Source of the DNA: Vandiemenella viatica
Lineage: Eukaryota > Arthropoda > Insecta > Orthoptera > Morabidae
Direction: 5' to 3'
DNA length: 64,000 nt
NCBI GenBank assembly: GCA_031002005.1
Contig: CM061918.1
Span: 59,401,478 to 59,465,477, forward strand
The position numbers and the translations under genes were made by a program. The notes under the pieces are model-generated. The model was not told where the DNA came from, made no database searches, and saw only the letters and a program-made list of their open reading frames with translations. The first letter of the stretch is position 1, and each line of letters opens with the position of its first letter. Positions 1 to 11,366 of this stretch are shown here, piece by piece.

Positions 1-405
1 TCCCTTTTACTCAATTTAAAATAAAATTTTATGATGGCTCGTAGTTCCATCTTTCGTTTTCCGTTTGAATCTGAGGAAGTGCTGTTACTCGAACAAGCGA
101 TTATAGCACACTCAGACTTTTACGAAAGAGGGTCGAAAAGTGTCTCTAGTTAATTCACTGATTCGCATTAGACGCTTGTGGATCCGTGTAAATAAAAGCA
201 CTCACATTTTCTATTGGACAGACTGTGCAACGTCTTACTTGCTACTGAGGCGTTTCACTTGCGTGGTTCCTTACTCAAATTAATATGTCCTTCTCCATTG
301 GAAATAGCGTCGGGTAAACTACAGTCTACTCACGCTCGAACTCGCTCGGTTATTTCCATGACCGGTCCTCTCTACCCAGGCGAGCTGTGACCGCTGGAGC
401 TTCCC

Positions 406-756
406 CAGGCTCGGTGGATAAACGAAGGTTCGGCGGACAAACGAAGGCTCGGCGGACAAACGAAACTTGGCGGACAAACGAAGGCTTGGTGGACAAACGA
501 AGGCTTGGTGGACAAACGAAGGCTCGGTGGATGAACGAAGGCTCGGCGGACAAACGAAACTTGGCGGACAAACGAAGGCTTGGTGGACAAACGAAGGCTC
601 GGTGGATGAACGAGGGCTCGGCGGACAAACGAAGGCTCGGCGGACAAACGAATGCTTGGCGGACAAACGTAGGCTCGGCGGACAAACGAATGCTTGGCGG
701 ACAACGTAGGCTCGGTGGACAAACGAAGGCTCGGCGGCCAAATGGAGGCTCGGCAA
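406..756. repeat. 19-bp minisatellite, short allele
   Basis: Tandem copies of a 19-bp unit, CGGACAAACGAAGGCTCGG with G/A and C/T variants, and some 18-bp units where GGCTC is replaced by ACTT. About 18 copies. The mirror array at 47823-49922 is about six times longer. Open frames here on both strands follow from the unit lacking stop codons and are not evidence of a gene. Confidence 0.95.
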
Positions 757-2209
757 TGCAGGAATAGCGCTTGATGTCTTCCTCGCCCGTTCAGCGCAAC
801 AACGAATGTACATCATAGAAAACTGGACAAACTGTACAGCTGGAGCATTCTCGAATCTACAGTATATCAGTTATTAATATCATCATTTTGCGTAAGTTCT
901 ATCAATTAAATCGCCGTAGAAATGAAGTACAAAATATACGTGTTTGAGAAAAATATCTGACTGATGTATTGCAAACTATGAGATCTGAACACAACGTAAC
1001 GAAAACCATAACATAAATAAGTTATCTACAGTTACTGACATACATAAAGCAATCCCTGAATCCATATCATGTGCATCATGATTTCTACAGAGGTTTTAAA
1101 TATATGTGTCTTGTAAGGATTTGTACTTAGTAATACACAACATTGCTTTAACTTTGATGACATAACTGATATCACTCTAATATGAGATTGTTAATAACGA
1201 AAAGATCATTCATATGTTCAGGGGAAAGGGTGTTCCAGTTTTTATGAAATGCCGGAACATCGCCGGAGAAATGTTGAATGTGGTACAATCTGCCGATTTT
1301 TACTTTTTAATTAACATAGGGTTGGGCTCGGTCGTTAAATATCAGAATTTTCAGAGAACGCAAATGATACAACAGCACATAGAAAATAAGAAGAAGAATA
1401 CATACACTCTCCACTCTTTTTCAGTTACTTCATTCTTCAATTTCGCGATTTTAAGACTGCGATGCAGTTCGTGGCTGTTCCGATTGTGCGGAGCGAGTAC
1501 CTACTGTCAGGCTCTAGCTCACGTCCAGGCTCGGTCCTCTGCGCTGTATTTCCGGCTTTTGACCGGCAGAGGTCGCGCTGTCATCGACAAACCTAGCGAG
1601 CCTAGACAGCGTTTGCACGACTATAATTGGAAAGATGGCGCGCGTAAGGAAGATTATTTGCGTTCAGAATGGAAGATCTTCAGCTTACAGGAAATACTGG
1701 TTGTTCTCCAACGGAAATATAATTCTGAATGTGGTTAGTAAAAATTTATATATGTGCAAATAACAAAAAAGAAACATTGGTGAACTGCATTTCTGAGGGT
1801 AGAGCATGGAAGAAATATCTGCAGGCTTTACTGGATGTCAAGCTTTAGAGAACATATTGTCCGTGGCAAGTCTCCAACATTACCACAGCGTGACAAGCTG
1901 GCGATGTTGGTGTTTGAAAATGGAAGATCTTCTACAGTACCAGATTAAGCAAAAGAACTCAGCATGCGGTGACAGGACCTTAAGATGTTTGGTCTGCACC
2001 CCCTACTTGCACAGGTGCCTCTTTTCGCTGCTCTTTCTCAAGTTATTGTTCTTCTTTTCTTCCTAGCCACCTTTACCAAACATTTTGGGATGAGTTTTAA
2101 TCTTCACTGACATGGCGAAATTTGGAGCTATAGTTTTACGGCTGCATGCCTTTTCTGACACCGAGCATTTTATACACAGCCAGGTGATACTGCGTACCAC
2201 GGGAAGAAG
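757..2209. other. Unassigned, no gene seen
   Basis: AT-rich sequence conserved in the mirror arm (about 46420-47820). Frames of 174 and 86 codons occur (1214-1738, 1806-2066), but they show no domain I recognise and are not kept at full length in the mirror copy. A GC-richer patch near 1490-1620 is the only compositional feature. Confidence 0.5.
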
Positions 2210-2480
2210 TGAAGTGTTTCCATCTTTATGCGAAATGCGTAGTTATGTTTAGCGTGTTAAGTGTATTTGTTTGTTTGTGAAATGCATTGTTTCTGAGATG
2301 GAGATTAGGGACCATATCGACATTCATTTTGTTTGCTGCGGGAAAATGCTTCAAACCTCAGTCAGGACGGCCGACCTGGGCTCGAATCCGGACAGCTTTA
2401 CCTCCGTGAACCAATGTGCGGTGCCACAGTGAACTGAGGCACAGTGGCGAGTGTTGTTGTGCTCTCCTCTCGCCGAATAA
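2210..2480 (+). repeat. SINE-like dispersed repeat (family 4)
   Basis: Contains GGGCTCGAATCCGG, which fits an RNA polymerase III B box. It shares a block with 14895-15115: a TTTGTTTGTGAAATG segment, then a short GC-rich stretch with CAGGACGGC, then the B-box-like region. The mirror copy is at 46130-46400. The two different sites in one arm show that it is a dispersed family. Exact ends are not resolved. Confidence 0.5.
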
Positions 2481-2721
2481 ATATCATAAGGACTGGCTTC
2501 TTCTAGGCAACATCACGATAAAACCGTACTGACGTTCTAGGAAATGTTCTACCATTTTCTAGCAGCCAAAACAGCCCTGGTCAACAAGCAATACTGGGGG
2601 AATATGCACTCTTTTTCCTAGGAAAGGGGGTTAACACCGCTGTTTGACATCAACCATCGGCGGTATCAATGGTTAACACATACTTATACCAATACTTAGT
2701 ATTTTTGTTCCTTTCTCTCTC

Positions 2722-2730
<9 letters not shown>

Positions 2731-2752
<22 letters not shown>

Positions 2753-2797
2753 TTGTGTGTGTGTGTTTGTGTGTGTGTGTTTTTGTGTGTGTGGTGT

Positions 2798-2851
<54 letters not shown>

Positions 2852-2962
2852 TGTGTAGTGTATGTGTGCGGTATGAACTGTGGGTATGTTGTGTGTGTGT
2901 TGCGTGTATGTTGTGTGTGTGTGGTGTATGTGTGTTATGTTTGTGTTGTGTTGTGTTTATGT

Positions 2963-3008
<46 letters not shown>
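2731..3008. repeat. (GT)n microsatellite
   Basis: Near-continuous TG/TGTT repeat with a less regular centre around 2860-2960. Cysteine/valine frames across it (2669-3165) are an artefact of the repeat. The mirror tract at 45429-45810 has a different internal make-up. Confidence 0.97.
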
Positions 3009-3419
3009 TGTACGATTGATCGATTGGTGGGTGGGCTACTATCTGCAGTTTCGAGACAATTGTTCCATCCCATATTTCTTCTCAGTGGATGTCATTATAC
3101 GGCTCAACAGACTATTTGTAGCTACACTTGCGTTTGCTATTCTAGTAAACACAATCAACGGCTAGTTATTTCTTGTTACTAAGTTTTTACAGAAAAGATT
3201 TGGTAGAGCATGTAACTAGGACGATGTGAACTCGGCCAGGAAGTTAATAAGGTTGTTCTTTAGTTCTAAAAAACATTTCTTTTTCTCCTTAGCCCCCTTT
3301 AGTTCAATGCACTTTGACCAACACTTCTGCAATTAATGGATGTTCGAGTGTGGTTTTAGGTAAAAAGCCCTTCTATACATATTACCTCAAAACGCGTTTC
3401 ATCCTGCTTTGCATTCTCT

Positions 3420-3939
3420 GGTAGGGATAGAAGGTTTATGGGTTACTAACCCTCCTACGACCCACCTTGCGTGCTCCACTACCCAACAAAACTGTCTTCT
3501 ATTAAGAACCAAGTCCGGTGGGGCTGCCCCTCAACTTAGCACTCTTGTTAAGGTGTGTTTGGTTTTATAGGCTGCGCCACATCAGCCGAAGTGTACGGAT
3601 CAGCACGCGCCACTTGTTAACCCTCGTCGCCTCCCCACCACGTTGCCTAGTGTCGTTTCAGCTACCCGGGCCTTTGATCGTTATCGACTGGGCGGCGGAT
3701 AAAGGACCGCCATCCCTGCAAGCACAGGCGGGGCCCTTCCAACGGCCCGCTCCTTGGCAGCTGGATTGGCCCGGCCGACTAATGCACGTGCCGTGGGACG
3801 CCAGCTTCAGCAAGGCTTCTCTTGCAACGTTTTAAGAGACTTGTGCTAACTCCTACTACACATCTCACGCTACTGGCTACGCGCGTTACCAACATAACAG
3901 GATTGGGTAGTCCTCCAGCAGCTTGTTTGCTAAACGTCG
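3420..3939. other. GC-richer unassigned block with TATA-like motif
   Basis: GC content is well above the surroundings and the block is conserved in the mirror arm (44530-45050). On the minus strand GGCCTATAAAACC-like sequence (TTTTATA at 3563-3569) sits in a GC-rich context, as a promoter or LTR could. A 105-codon frame at 3518-3835 has no recognisable domain. I could not find paired LTR ends. Confidence 0.35.
3563..3569 (-). promoter_or_regulatory. Candidate TATA box
   Basis: TATAAAA on the minus strand, with GGC before it and ACC after it, inside a GC-rich block. The mirror copy (44862-44868, plus strand) keeps the heptamer exactly. No downstream gene is recognised, so its role is unknown; a retroelement promoter is as likely as a host one. 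Confidence 0.25.
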
Positions 3940-3942
3940 TGT

Positions 3943-3987
3943 GATCTTATGGCTTTACGCCTCGTCAACGTCAATGTCATTAGATTC
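3943..3987 (-). repeat. Tail-only fragment of SINE family 1
   Basis: Read on the minus strand this is the 3' end of the common SINE: TCTAATGAC, a GACGTTGACGAGGCG-like stretch, then TAAAGCCATAAG. Head and core are missing and the fragment abuts the mariner relic. The mirror copy is near 44458-44503. Confidence 0.6.
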
Positions 3988-4007
3988 GTTTACTCTTCTG
4001 GGAGCTA

Positions 4008-4640
4008 GTCTTAGATACTAGAGCTGCATGTTCCCCGACACATCAAGCGACTGCTCTTCACGCCTACGGCAGCTATCACCTCTTCTTTTGACTAAAAACA
4101 TTTCACAGTCGCATATTTCTCTAGGCTTGGAAATAGGTACAAGTCAGAGTTGGCCAAATCTGCTGAGTAGGATGGATGGTACTACACTTCAGTTTTACCA
4201 TTGCCAAAGCATAAGATTTCTCTTTTGTAATCGAAGTCTCTTATCAATAATTTTTACATCCATTACGGTCTGAAGACTTGCATTGTATTCTCCAGTTACT
4301 GGTTTCCCCTTTTGAAATTAATAAATAAAAAATAATCCTTTTCGCATGTCAGGATCCACTATGACCTACTCTCTGGCAAATGAAACCGAACACGTCATTA
4401 TTGGTGCAGAGCTACCGGCTTCCACCCACTGTTTTGATATCTGTTTCGTTTTTATGCAGCAATATCTCATCAAAACTGACGAACCGCCCCAAAAAAATAG
4501 TAGACTCTTTCTTTAACAAACTCTTTTTTTCATTTGCTTTTGGTCAACGTTTGATAAATGCGGCACCCATTGCGCTCAAACTGTTCTCATATTTGATTCT
4601 TGATTTAAAATGTACCGTGACATTTGGCATGATATGCTAA
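4008..4640 (-). pseudogene. mariner transposase relic
   Basis: The minus strand encodes, in broken frames, C-terminal pieces of a mariner-type transposase. One is YSADLANSDFYLFPSL, matching the mariner signature around the third catalytic aspartate (YSPDLAPSDYHLF), followed by a KEEVIAAV-like stretch. Further upstream is a QWVEAGSSAP-like stretch, resembling the segment between the first and second aspartates. Mariners are cut-and-paste DDD transposases of about 345 residues. Here stops and frameshifts are frequent and the N-terminal helix-turn-helix part is not evident. The same relic, with the same breaks, lies at 43850-44430, so it was dead before the arms separated. No terminal repeats were identified. 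Confidence 0.7.
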
Positions 4641-5769
4641 TGGTCTCAGCTGTGATTTTTGGTCATTCAGTACCATACTATGCATCTTAATCGTAAAGAA
4701 AATGTGTCCCTTCCGCTCTAATGTTCCAACTATACGACTGAAAAATCTAGAGGAAAAAAATCAACATGATGGTTGTTAACAAGGACAATCAACGAATATT
4801 CAAACAGCCAAACAACCTCAACCAGAATGGTGGCTACGATCATAGCCAGGCTTGGAAATGTGTGTTCGATAAATAATTAACTCTGGACTCACAGATATTA
4901 AATCGTAGAAAGCATATCTCTGGATAATCTATAGTGTAGGTAAATCGACAGTACAAATGCGTAAACAACCAGCCACGCAAGTCCCCAGCAGATCCCAGTC
5001 TGTAGCAGATTCGATAGACGGCCCCTGAAGAAGACCTAAGCCTCGGTCGAAACGTCGGGAAGAAGAAGAACGAGAAGTATTTCAACGCATCGTTAATTCC
5101 ATAAGAAATTTGTATTAATATGACGACTGCGAAAACTACAAATAAAAATTTATTATCGACGAAAATTTTTTTTTGATAGGTTGGCAAGCATTTTAACATT
5201 ATTCTGTAAGCAAAAATTAGCCTCGTAAAATCGCCGATTTTGGATTGATTGTGATGAAATACCATCGGAAGAAATTTCATATTGAACAATACCCTAAAAA
5301 TAGTTTTAGGGATCATCGAAGTATATGAACAGCTACCGAACCTTATACTATGCAAGGACAACATGTATTTTTTTTTTTTTTTGAATGACTGGAAGAACAT
5401 TGATCTAGTATTGGCTTTTATGTGTACGCCGCTTGGGCTGTATCTGGGTAGATTCTACAGGTGTTACTTCAGTTTCCATCAACACACTCTTGTACCTGTT
5501 AACCGCTTTTTTCGTGTGGTTTTAGCCCGGGTTCTGGGATATCACAATCCGAGGCATGTTTTCGGAGTCGGTAATGGCGGTGATTTGGCACTGTCAGTCC
5601 AGCGGACCCCCGCGACTTGTTCCCGCCGAGCTGGCCGCTCGTCCTTGTGGTCTGGCGTCGTCTGCCAAGTGTCTTGGACGCGCTCGCTGCCGATAGCTGC
5701 AATCCTCCGAAATAGCAACTCTCCGACCTGCGAAAGATACCACAGAACAGCCGGTCACAGGAAGGGAGA
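4641..5769. other. Unassigned, no gene seen
   Basis: AT-rich to about 5480, with a T run at 5369-5382, then GC-richer sequence to 5770. Open frames of up to 186 codons have no recognisable domain and are interrupted in the mirror arm (43000-43850). Confidence 0.4.
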
Positions 5770-6535
5770 ACGAGGCATAAAACCTCAGACGCCATAGTGA
5801 CAAGTGTCTCCAAGATCAGATATGATGACACATTACCAGGAATAAGGGTTTTTAACTGGAAAAGTAGATAAATAAGGAAAAGACTTGGCAGATGTTTCGC
5901 TGGAGTGTGACACTTTATGGGGTAGAGACATGGAAACTGAGACGAGAGGATGGAACCGAGCGTGGTGGGTGAACGGTTAACGTTCTGGCCTCGAATTCGG
6001 GAGGACGCGGGTTCGAATCCCCGTCAGGGCATCCAGATTTAAGTTTTCCATGATTTCCCCAAATCACTCTAGGCAAAGGCGGGATGCTTCCTTCAAAAAG
6101 GCCATGGCCAAATTCCTTCCAGTTCCTTGTCACCAGTCCCATCCCGCCTCTATTGACCTTAGCCGTCGACGAGGCGTAAAGCAATAAAAAAAGAGAAGAT
6201 GAAAAATGGATAGAAGTGTTTGGGATATGGATGATAAAGAGAATGGAGAGGATAAGCTGCATGGGAAAAGTGGGTAGTATAAATGTGCTGGAAAGGGTTG
6301 ATGAGAGGAGGAAACTTCAGCAAGTCATAAGAGAAAGAAAGCAGAACTGGATGGGACTCTTTTTGAGATGGAAGTGCTTGTTAGCAGCTACGTTTGAAGG
6401 TCTAGTTTGTGGGTGGAGAGTGAGAGGAAGAAAGAGGAACAAGATCATAAATGACATCAAGGAAAACGGAAATTTCATGGACCTGAAGATGAAGGGAGAG
6501 CTGACAAATAAAAACCTGCCTTAGGCAGAATCTTG
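5770..6535 (+). pseudogene. LINE reverse-transcriptase C-terminal relic, split by a SINE
   Basis: Before the SINE the frame reads RCFAGV-like then, with one shift, YGVETWKLRRED, typical of the end of the reverse-transcriptase region of a non-LTR element. After the SINE it continues FGIWMIKRMERIS, then VLERVDERRKLQQVIRERK and NWMGLFLRWKCLLAATFEGL. This is the usual C-terminal tail of such ORF2 proteins (the VIRxRKxxWxGHxLR pattern). The reading frame is one exon-like run apart from the SINE and a few shifts. The mirror copy at 42275-43000 carries different frame damage. The clade is uncertain; no 5' part of the element is present. Confidence 0.7.
5955..6192 (+). repeat. SINE family 1, full copy inside a LINE
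   Basis: The head has a tRNA-like A box (GTGGTGGGTGAACGG) and a perfect B box (GGTTCGAATCC). Then comes a core with TTTTCCATGATTTCCCC and a GGCAAAGGCGGGATGCTTCC-like stretch, and a tail ending GACGAGGCGTAAAGCAATA and an A run. Imperfect target duplications flank it: GAGAGGATGGA at 5944-5954 and GAGAAGATGAA at 6193-6203. The mirror copy at 42617-42857 has the same insertion point. Confidence 0.9.
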
Positions 6536-7214
6536 GTGATGATAAAGAGGCTTAGTAAGACATTAGAGGCTAAATATTGGTTCGGGAAATACACTTCAAG
6601 CTTTCAGTAAGGCCCACGTTGCCCTTCATTGCCCTAAATATTCCCGCATCTTTCTCCAAACTATTCTGCGCACAGTCCATCGATCTCGTATTTTAGGTCA
6701 CCCTGGTGGTCTTGTAACCATTGAAGTATTACTTTTATCGAACACTGTTATTGGTTCTTAGTAATTACCTCCCGCCACTCTGGTAACTTACTGTTGCACC
6801 TTGCTCTTGTGGGGGACCGTATATTTTCCAAATTATCCTCTTTCTACATTCTCCATGCCAGTCTTACGTACGGGGGTGACATATTGCATGGCAGTCCTAC
6901 CACAGATCTCCAGAAACGTAGTCTAAATATCAAACTTATCACATGTGATCGTGAACAATTTTCTATCAGTCTTGTCTGGACATGATGGTGCATTCTCCCT
7001 CTGCTACTGTTAAGCCAAGAGTCAGAGCTCACATTTCAGAATTTCGTCTTTCCCGTTTTTCCGCTCGCCAGAATGCCTCACCTCCTGGCGCGAACGTTAC
7101 AGCACTACCAGTAGGAGACTTGTGAATGACGGTTGATGACAGACTTTCACACCGTTCGCTACATCACACACCCAGTCTCTCTCTTACTTATTCTGCACAG
7201 ATTCTCCATCAACT
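6536..7214. other. Unassigned, no gene seen
   Basis: Conserved in the mirror arm (41615-42275), including a short frame at 6794-6985 that is kept almost unchanged at 41837-42028. It has no recognised domain and is only 63 codons, so I do not call a gene. Confidence 0.4.
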
Positions 7215-7385
7215 GATCTATTTTTCGGTTTGCTATAAATTACCTAAATCACTCCAAGATAATGCCGGGATTGTTATTTCGAAATGCCATTGCCGAATTT
7301 CTTCCATTGCTTGTCCACAGTTCTTCCCCGCCTCTAATGCTCCCCCCCCCCTTCCACGACGCGCAAAGGGATTAAAAAAAAGTAA
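7215..7385 (+). repeat. SINE family 1 core fragment
   Basis: Carries the SINE core and tail without the tRNA-like head: AAATCACTCC, then AATGCCGGGATTG, TTGCCGAATTTCTTCC and a CGCCTCTAATG tail. The mirror copy is at 41440-41612. Confidence 0.65.
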
Positions 7386-7439
7386 TGAATCGCATATCAA
7401 ACTTTTGGCCCAACCCTAGCCGTTTAAACTGCAAAGTAA

Positions 7440-7775
7440 ATTAATGAACACATTTTGGTGAGGTAATTTATGGTTATTAGCAACATAATATTATGTGCAG
7501 AAGAGATTTTGGTTTCTTGCCCCGGTACCATATGACATAGTATCATAATACATACATCAGATTTTATGTCAGCATCTATGGTCTGAACCTGTGAAATCTC
7601 CGTCCAAATCGATTCACTTGCTGACATAGTGTCTATGTCATAAGATACTCATATTTCCAGTCGGACCTTCAGCTTTTGAACTGTGAAAAACCCCTCAAAA
7701 TCCATTCAGTAGTATTTGCGAGATGCCGGAACAAATACACACAGCCGCATTAAAAATCCATTTAATAGTGAATTC
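7440..7775 (+). repeat. Possible LINE 3' untranslated region
   Basis: Contains a CTCAAAATCCATTCAGTAGT stretch followed by GAGATGCCGGAACAAA. From memory, this kind of segment (AAATCxxTxCAGTAGT, then xGAGAT and ACAAACAxACA) recurs in 3' ends of RTE-type retrotransposons. No coding part is seen. The mirror copy is at 41070-41400. Confidence 0.3.
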
Positions 7776-7823
7776 GTGTTTATTACCTGCATTAATGCAT
7801 TAATACTTCTGACTTCCTCCAAT

Positions 7824-7826
<3 letters not shown>

Positions 7827-7854
<28 letters not shown>

Positions 7855-8073
7855 GCTTACGGCTTTACTCCTTGTCGACGTCGAGGTCATTAGAGGCGGG
7901 ATGGGACTGAGGACAAGGAACGGGAAGGAATTCGGCCATGGCCTTTTTGAAGGAAGCTGTAGTGATTAGGGGAAACCATGTAAAACCCAAATCTGGATGC
8001 CCTGACGGGGATTCGAACTCGCGTCCTCCCGAATGCGAGGCCAGAACGTTAACCGTTCACCCACCTCGCTCGG
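7827..8073 (-). repeat. SINE family 1, full copy
   Basis: Reverse-oriented SINE with a long T run (poly-A tail) at 7828-7854, core at about 7900-8000 and head ending CTCGGTC at 8073. Flanks CCTCCAATTGCC and CCTCCATTTCCA are consistent with a decayed target duplication. The mirror copy at 40759-40992 has clearer duplications. Confidence 0.9.
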
Positions 8074-8569
8074 TCTCCTCCATTTCCAACAGAAACTATT
8101 AAGATATTTCAGAACGAACCCTTAGTGTCAGTTAAATGTCGAGTTTGTATTACAATAACCTTAATTTACGGGGTCAAAACCTTTGACCATATACTATACT
8201 CGTATAATGCGACTTTCTGTCCACGCAAAATCTCGGTTTTTACTATTCTACTTTTAAGTCGCTTCAATACGAACAGAATTTCTACACAGCGAATCCATAA
8301 GGTCAGGTTTTATTTGCTCAGGTCACTTAGTCATTGTCTTTAAACACATTTTTGTCCCTATAAACTCATATTTTACCGCTAAAAGCTCACTTTGCTTGTA
8401 CAATGCATGTTTGGTTTATATGAGCCATAAGAGGTGCAAGAATGATCTTCTTATTATATCATACCCGATTCTGGGAGTAGGAAGGTACCATGGATGATGA
8501 AATCCAACATTGGAACTTTCTTGGGAAGATGAACTAGAGTGGTTTTCGTTGCCTTGCACAGTGTGTGTT
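8074..8569. other. Unassigned, no gene seen
   Basis: AT-rich single-copy-like sequence within the arm, also present at 40262-40758. A 72-codon frame at 8125-8343 has no recognisable domain. Confidence 0.4.
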
Positions 8570-8880
8570 AGTATGTATTATTGAATTAGAGATGAAGAAG
8601 GCAGAGGGTGCCACTTTGCGTCCTCGTCCAACGGAGGTATGATCATCATGTGCCGTATGCACTCACTCCATACCTGCGGAGAGGTTTGGGAATTAACTCG
8701 GTACTTTGACCCACAATCTGGTGATTAGAAATTGTCTTCCGCCAACTCTGCTACCCTCCCGGCTGACTCCAGGTGCTGGAAATTTCTTCCTTCTCCAGGA
8801 CTGGAACCAGCTAACCCCGTGTCAGCGCCGGACACCATACAGTGCCACAACCAACTGAGCCAACGGGCGGGATAACAATG
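8570..8880 (-). repeat. SINE family 2 (tRNA-derived)
   Basis: On the minus strand the head reads TTGGCTCAGTTGGTTGTGGC (A-box-like), then GCTGGTTCCAGTCCTGG (degenerate B box). A body with GAAATTTCCAGCACCTGG and AATTCCCAAACCTCTCCGCA follows, then an AT-rich tail. Its 3' half recurs at 50560-50680 and its 5' part near 13915-13960, so it is a dispersed family. The mirror copy is at 39950-40262. Confidence 0.75.
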
Positions 8881-9599
8881 ATCAAACCCGAGAAACAACT
8901 CAGCATTTCTAGTCCACGAAAAAATTCATTTAATACTTTTTATATACTTGTTATTACTTTGTCTGTTACTAACACAGGAACTGTACCCGTGTCTATACCC
9001 TCAACGCCGTCACGAGCTTGCAAATAGTACTAGTCACTAGGCCTGGTTTCGCGTTAGCACTATTTGGTTTTTCTGAGATATGAGTGCCTATAACTCTCAT
9101 TTCCGAGACTAATGTTACAACAGCACTTCTAGGTGTCGCAGATGTAGGATAGGGCAACTCTTCTCCTATTGTGAAGCTAAGTAAAGGCGCAGTGAATTCC
9201 ACGTTGTGTTAGCGAGTTGAACCAACGTAACCCAGCTGTATCGTGTGCCAACGGCCGCACATTAGTAAGTTTACCTTGGCCGCAGTCTGTCTATATTGGA
9301 GCCAAACTAAACATCAGCAGCGAGAAGTTAAAGGCTTCGAGACTTGCATTACAAACGTTGTTCTCTTCATCATTGATTTATTAATATTGAGTATCGGGAA
9401 TTCCTAATACTTTTCTTTTTATCAGTACTGAATACCAACCATGCAATATTAATACCCTCTGAGCAAAAAGCTAAACACTTGCGGAATCAGTCTTTTGTTT
9501 GTCTATTACAGCCTCATGATTTCTCAGCCAATTCACTTCAAAATTCACGGTTGTTCATTATTTTAGGTCTTTCTATGATGAAATCATTTATTTATTTAT
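8881..9599. other. Unassigned, no gene seen
   Basis: Conserved in the mirror arm (39245-39945). Short frames on both strands, including 69 codons at 8993-9202 kept at 39621-39830, lack any domain I recognise. Confidence 0.4.
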
Positions 9600-10520
9600 T
9601 ATTATTGATTGAAGCCCAGTAGGCACCGTTTATGACTAGTTCTTTCTGGAACTTCGCTGTCGTTCTCAATACATCTTGAGCGCAAGAATAATTTTTCCTT
9701 TCTCTCCTGTAAGATGGGTTTCTGAGATTTAGTAACTTTGGTTGATGAGACTAGGAGCCAGTGCCAGATCTGAAAAAAAGGGGGCAAACTGGAGCACTTG
9801 CTCCGGGCGGCAACTTCAGGAGGGCGGCAATTTATGTCGCGGCAACATTTTGTTTTTTTTTTTGGAAAACTACACGCTGGTTGGTGATAATGGGGATCGC
9901 AAAATTATGTTCGAAGGGACGGGAAAATAATATTCTCATAGTTTTTTCCCCCACCTCGGAAAAAAATTCAAAGATTTGCCAGGAGTTAACCATATTGTAA
10001 AATTTAGAGCGATCTTCAACGTCAGTATCAGAAATCCCAGAGGAATACAAGTCGTTTTGAGCCTCATCAAGCCACATGTTTCCTGTCTTACAGCTTTTGA
10101 CAAGTGAGAAGATCTTGTTAAACCTATTGTTGTCTATTCTGAGAAAGTGTCCGTATGATTTCATCCGCTTACGTCGCATGCTGGAATAAGCCGGTAATAC
10201 AATTCGGAGTTCGCTATCTGTCGGTAGGTTCCGTCCGAGAGCTCTCTTGGCCCGTAAATTTTTCCCACAATACGTATTTCAACATTTTCCAGATCATCAA
10301 TGGCATCTTTCCTGTTCACCAGTAAGGTCTCTGTAACATATAAGAACTGAGGTCTGCCAATAGTTTTGTAATAATAAATTTTGCCATTCTAAGAAATTCT
10401 CTTCCTGTTGCAATGGTTTCGCGACAACTAGTATACTGCTTTGCGTTTGGTTCATCCGAAATTGATGTCTCGTCTCTACGATTGGGGCGGGCTCATTCAC
10501 CAAGGTACCGGAATCGATCG
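9600..10520 (-). pseudogene. RTE-like LINE ORF2 C-terminal relic
   Basis: The minus strand carries the end of a non-LTR ORF2: about 10230-10330 gives the ILEKIYGPRELPDGTYR type of segment. This is followed by RRKRMKSYGHFLRIDNNRFN and GNMWLDEAQNDLYSSGIS (9990-10180). After an unrelated insert of about 250 bp, ERKEKLFLRSRCIEND and GFNQ run to the terminal stops near 9605. The pattern (GPxxxxxxYRxxxNxEL, then RKRxLxxxGHxxR, then WxxxxxxDLxxxxI, then a basic end) is that of RTE-type elements. The mirror copy at 38395-39245 is similarly dead. Confidence 0.7.
9755..9960. mobile_element. Candidate MITE inside the LINE relic
   Basis: GCCAGTGCCAGATCTGA at 9755-9771 opens a segment with GGCAAACTGGAGCACTTGCT and a GGCGGCAACTTC motif that interrupts the LINE frame. 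The interruption is in the same place in the mirror copy (about 38880-39095). The CAGTGCCAG start would fit a hAT-type end, but I cannot find the other terminus. Confidence 0.3.
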
Positions 10521-11126
10521 ATTTTTTTTATATAATATTGCCATTTATGGTCGTTAGAGGCGCTTTCCTGTGGTGCCAACTTTCGAAGTGCTTGTTCTTT
10601 TCGAATGACGTCTGTAGTAACGCCGTTATAAAGTAACATTTAAAAAAATCGTAAGTGTGATGGTAACTATAAAAGGTTTAATGACAAGTTGTAGGGGAAA
10701 AAATATTGTAGATAATCATCATTGGAGTCAAATGATAGCTGGCAGCCCATCGACGCTAAGATTGTTCGGTTTTTCGTTTTATTTTACGAAGAACCGTTTA
10801 TAAACTCTAATTTATCAATTTCATGTCGAAACTAATGATGCTTTTAGTATTTTTAAAGTGATATATAACCCCGTAAAGTTTACAGGGAAACTAAAGCGGA
10901 TCTTATAAAGTGGATGTTTTTCGTATACACTTAGTAAACGAGAAACATTAGAAAAAAAAAAACTCGCAGTTTTTGAAGGAAGCGGAAGTTTTTCACTCCC
11001 CGTCTTTTGTCATTTGGATAGTATATTTTTTAAGACAAATTTCTTTGGCTTCGCTTGTTGAAGCGCTCAGTATTAATCGCATTAGATACCATCGGAAACC
11101 GACTCTGGTCTTTTCATAATTATTTT
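10521..11126. other. Unassigned AT-rich, no gene seen
   Basis: Includes an A-rich stretch at 10951-10962. Present in the mirror arm at 37740-38340. No open frame worth noting. Confidence 0.4.
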
Positions 11127-11366
11127 TTGCTTTTGTCTTTATGCTTCGTCTACGTCAAGGTCATTAGTGGCTCGAAGGGACTGGGTGCAAGTAACGGGAA
11201 GGAATTTGGACATTTCATTTTGAAGGATACATCCTGACATTCGCTTGGTATGATTTGGGAAAACCATGGAAAATCTAAATCTGGATGGCCGGACGGGGAT
11301 ACGAACCTGTGTCCTCCCAATAGCTACCCCAGAGCGTTGCCGCTCATCCACCAGGTGTCTCGATTG
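11127..11366 (-). repeat. SINE family 1 copy
   Basis: Tail GCTTCGTCTACG, core with AACGGGAAGGAATTTGGAC and GGGAAAACCATGGAAAATC, then a head with the reverse B box GGGGATACGAACC, slightly decayed. The mirror copy at 37512-37740 keeps a perfect GGTTCGAATCC B box. Confidence 0.8.

Noticed and set aside
1214..1738. 174-codon frame, partly kept in the mirror arm at 46832-47206
   Set aside because: Conservation is no better than in the surrounding non-coding arm sequence and the first part is out of frame in the mirror copy.
2669..3182. Cysteine/valine-rich frames
   Set aside because: Translations of a (GT)n microsatellite.
5955..6030. tRNA-like A and B boxes
   Set aside because: Part of a dispersed SINE with poly-A tail and target duplications; no convincing cloverleaf or tRNA 3' end.
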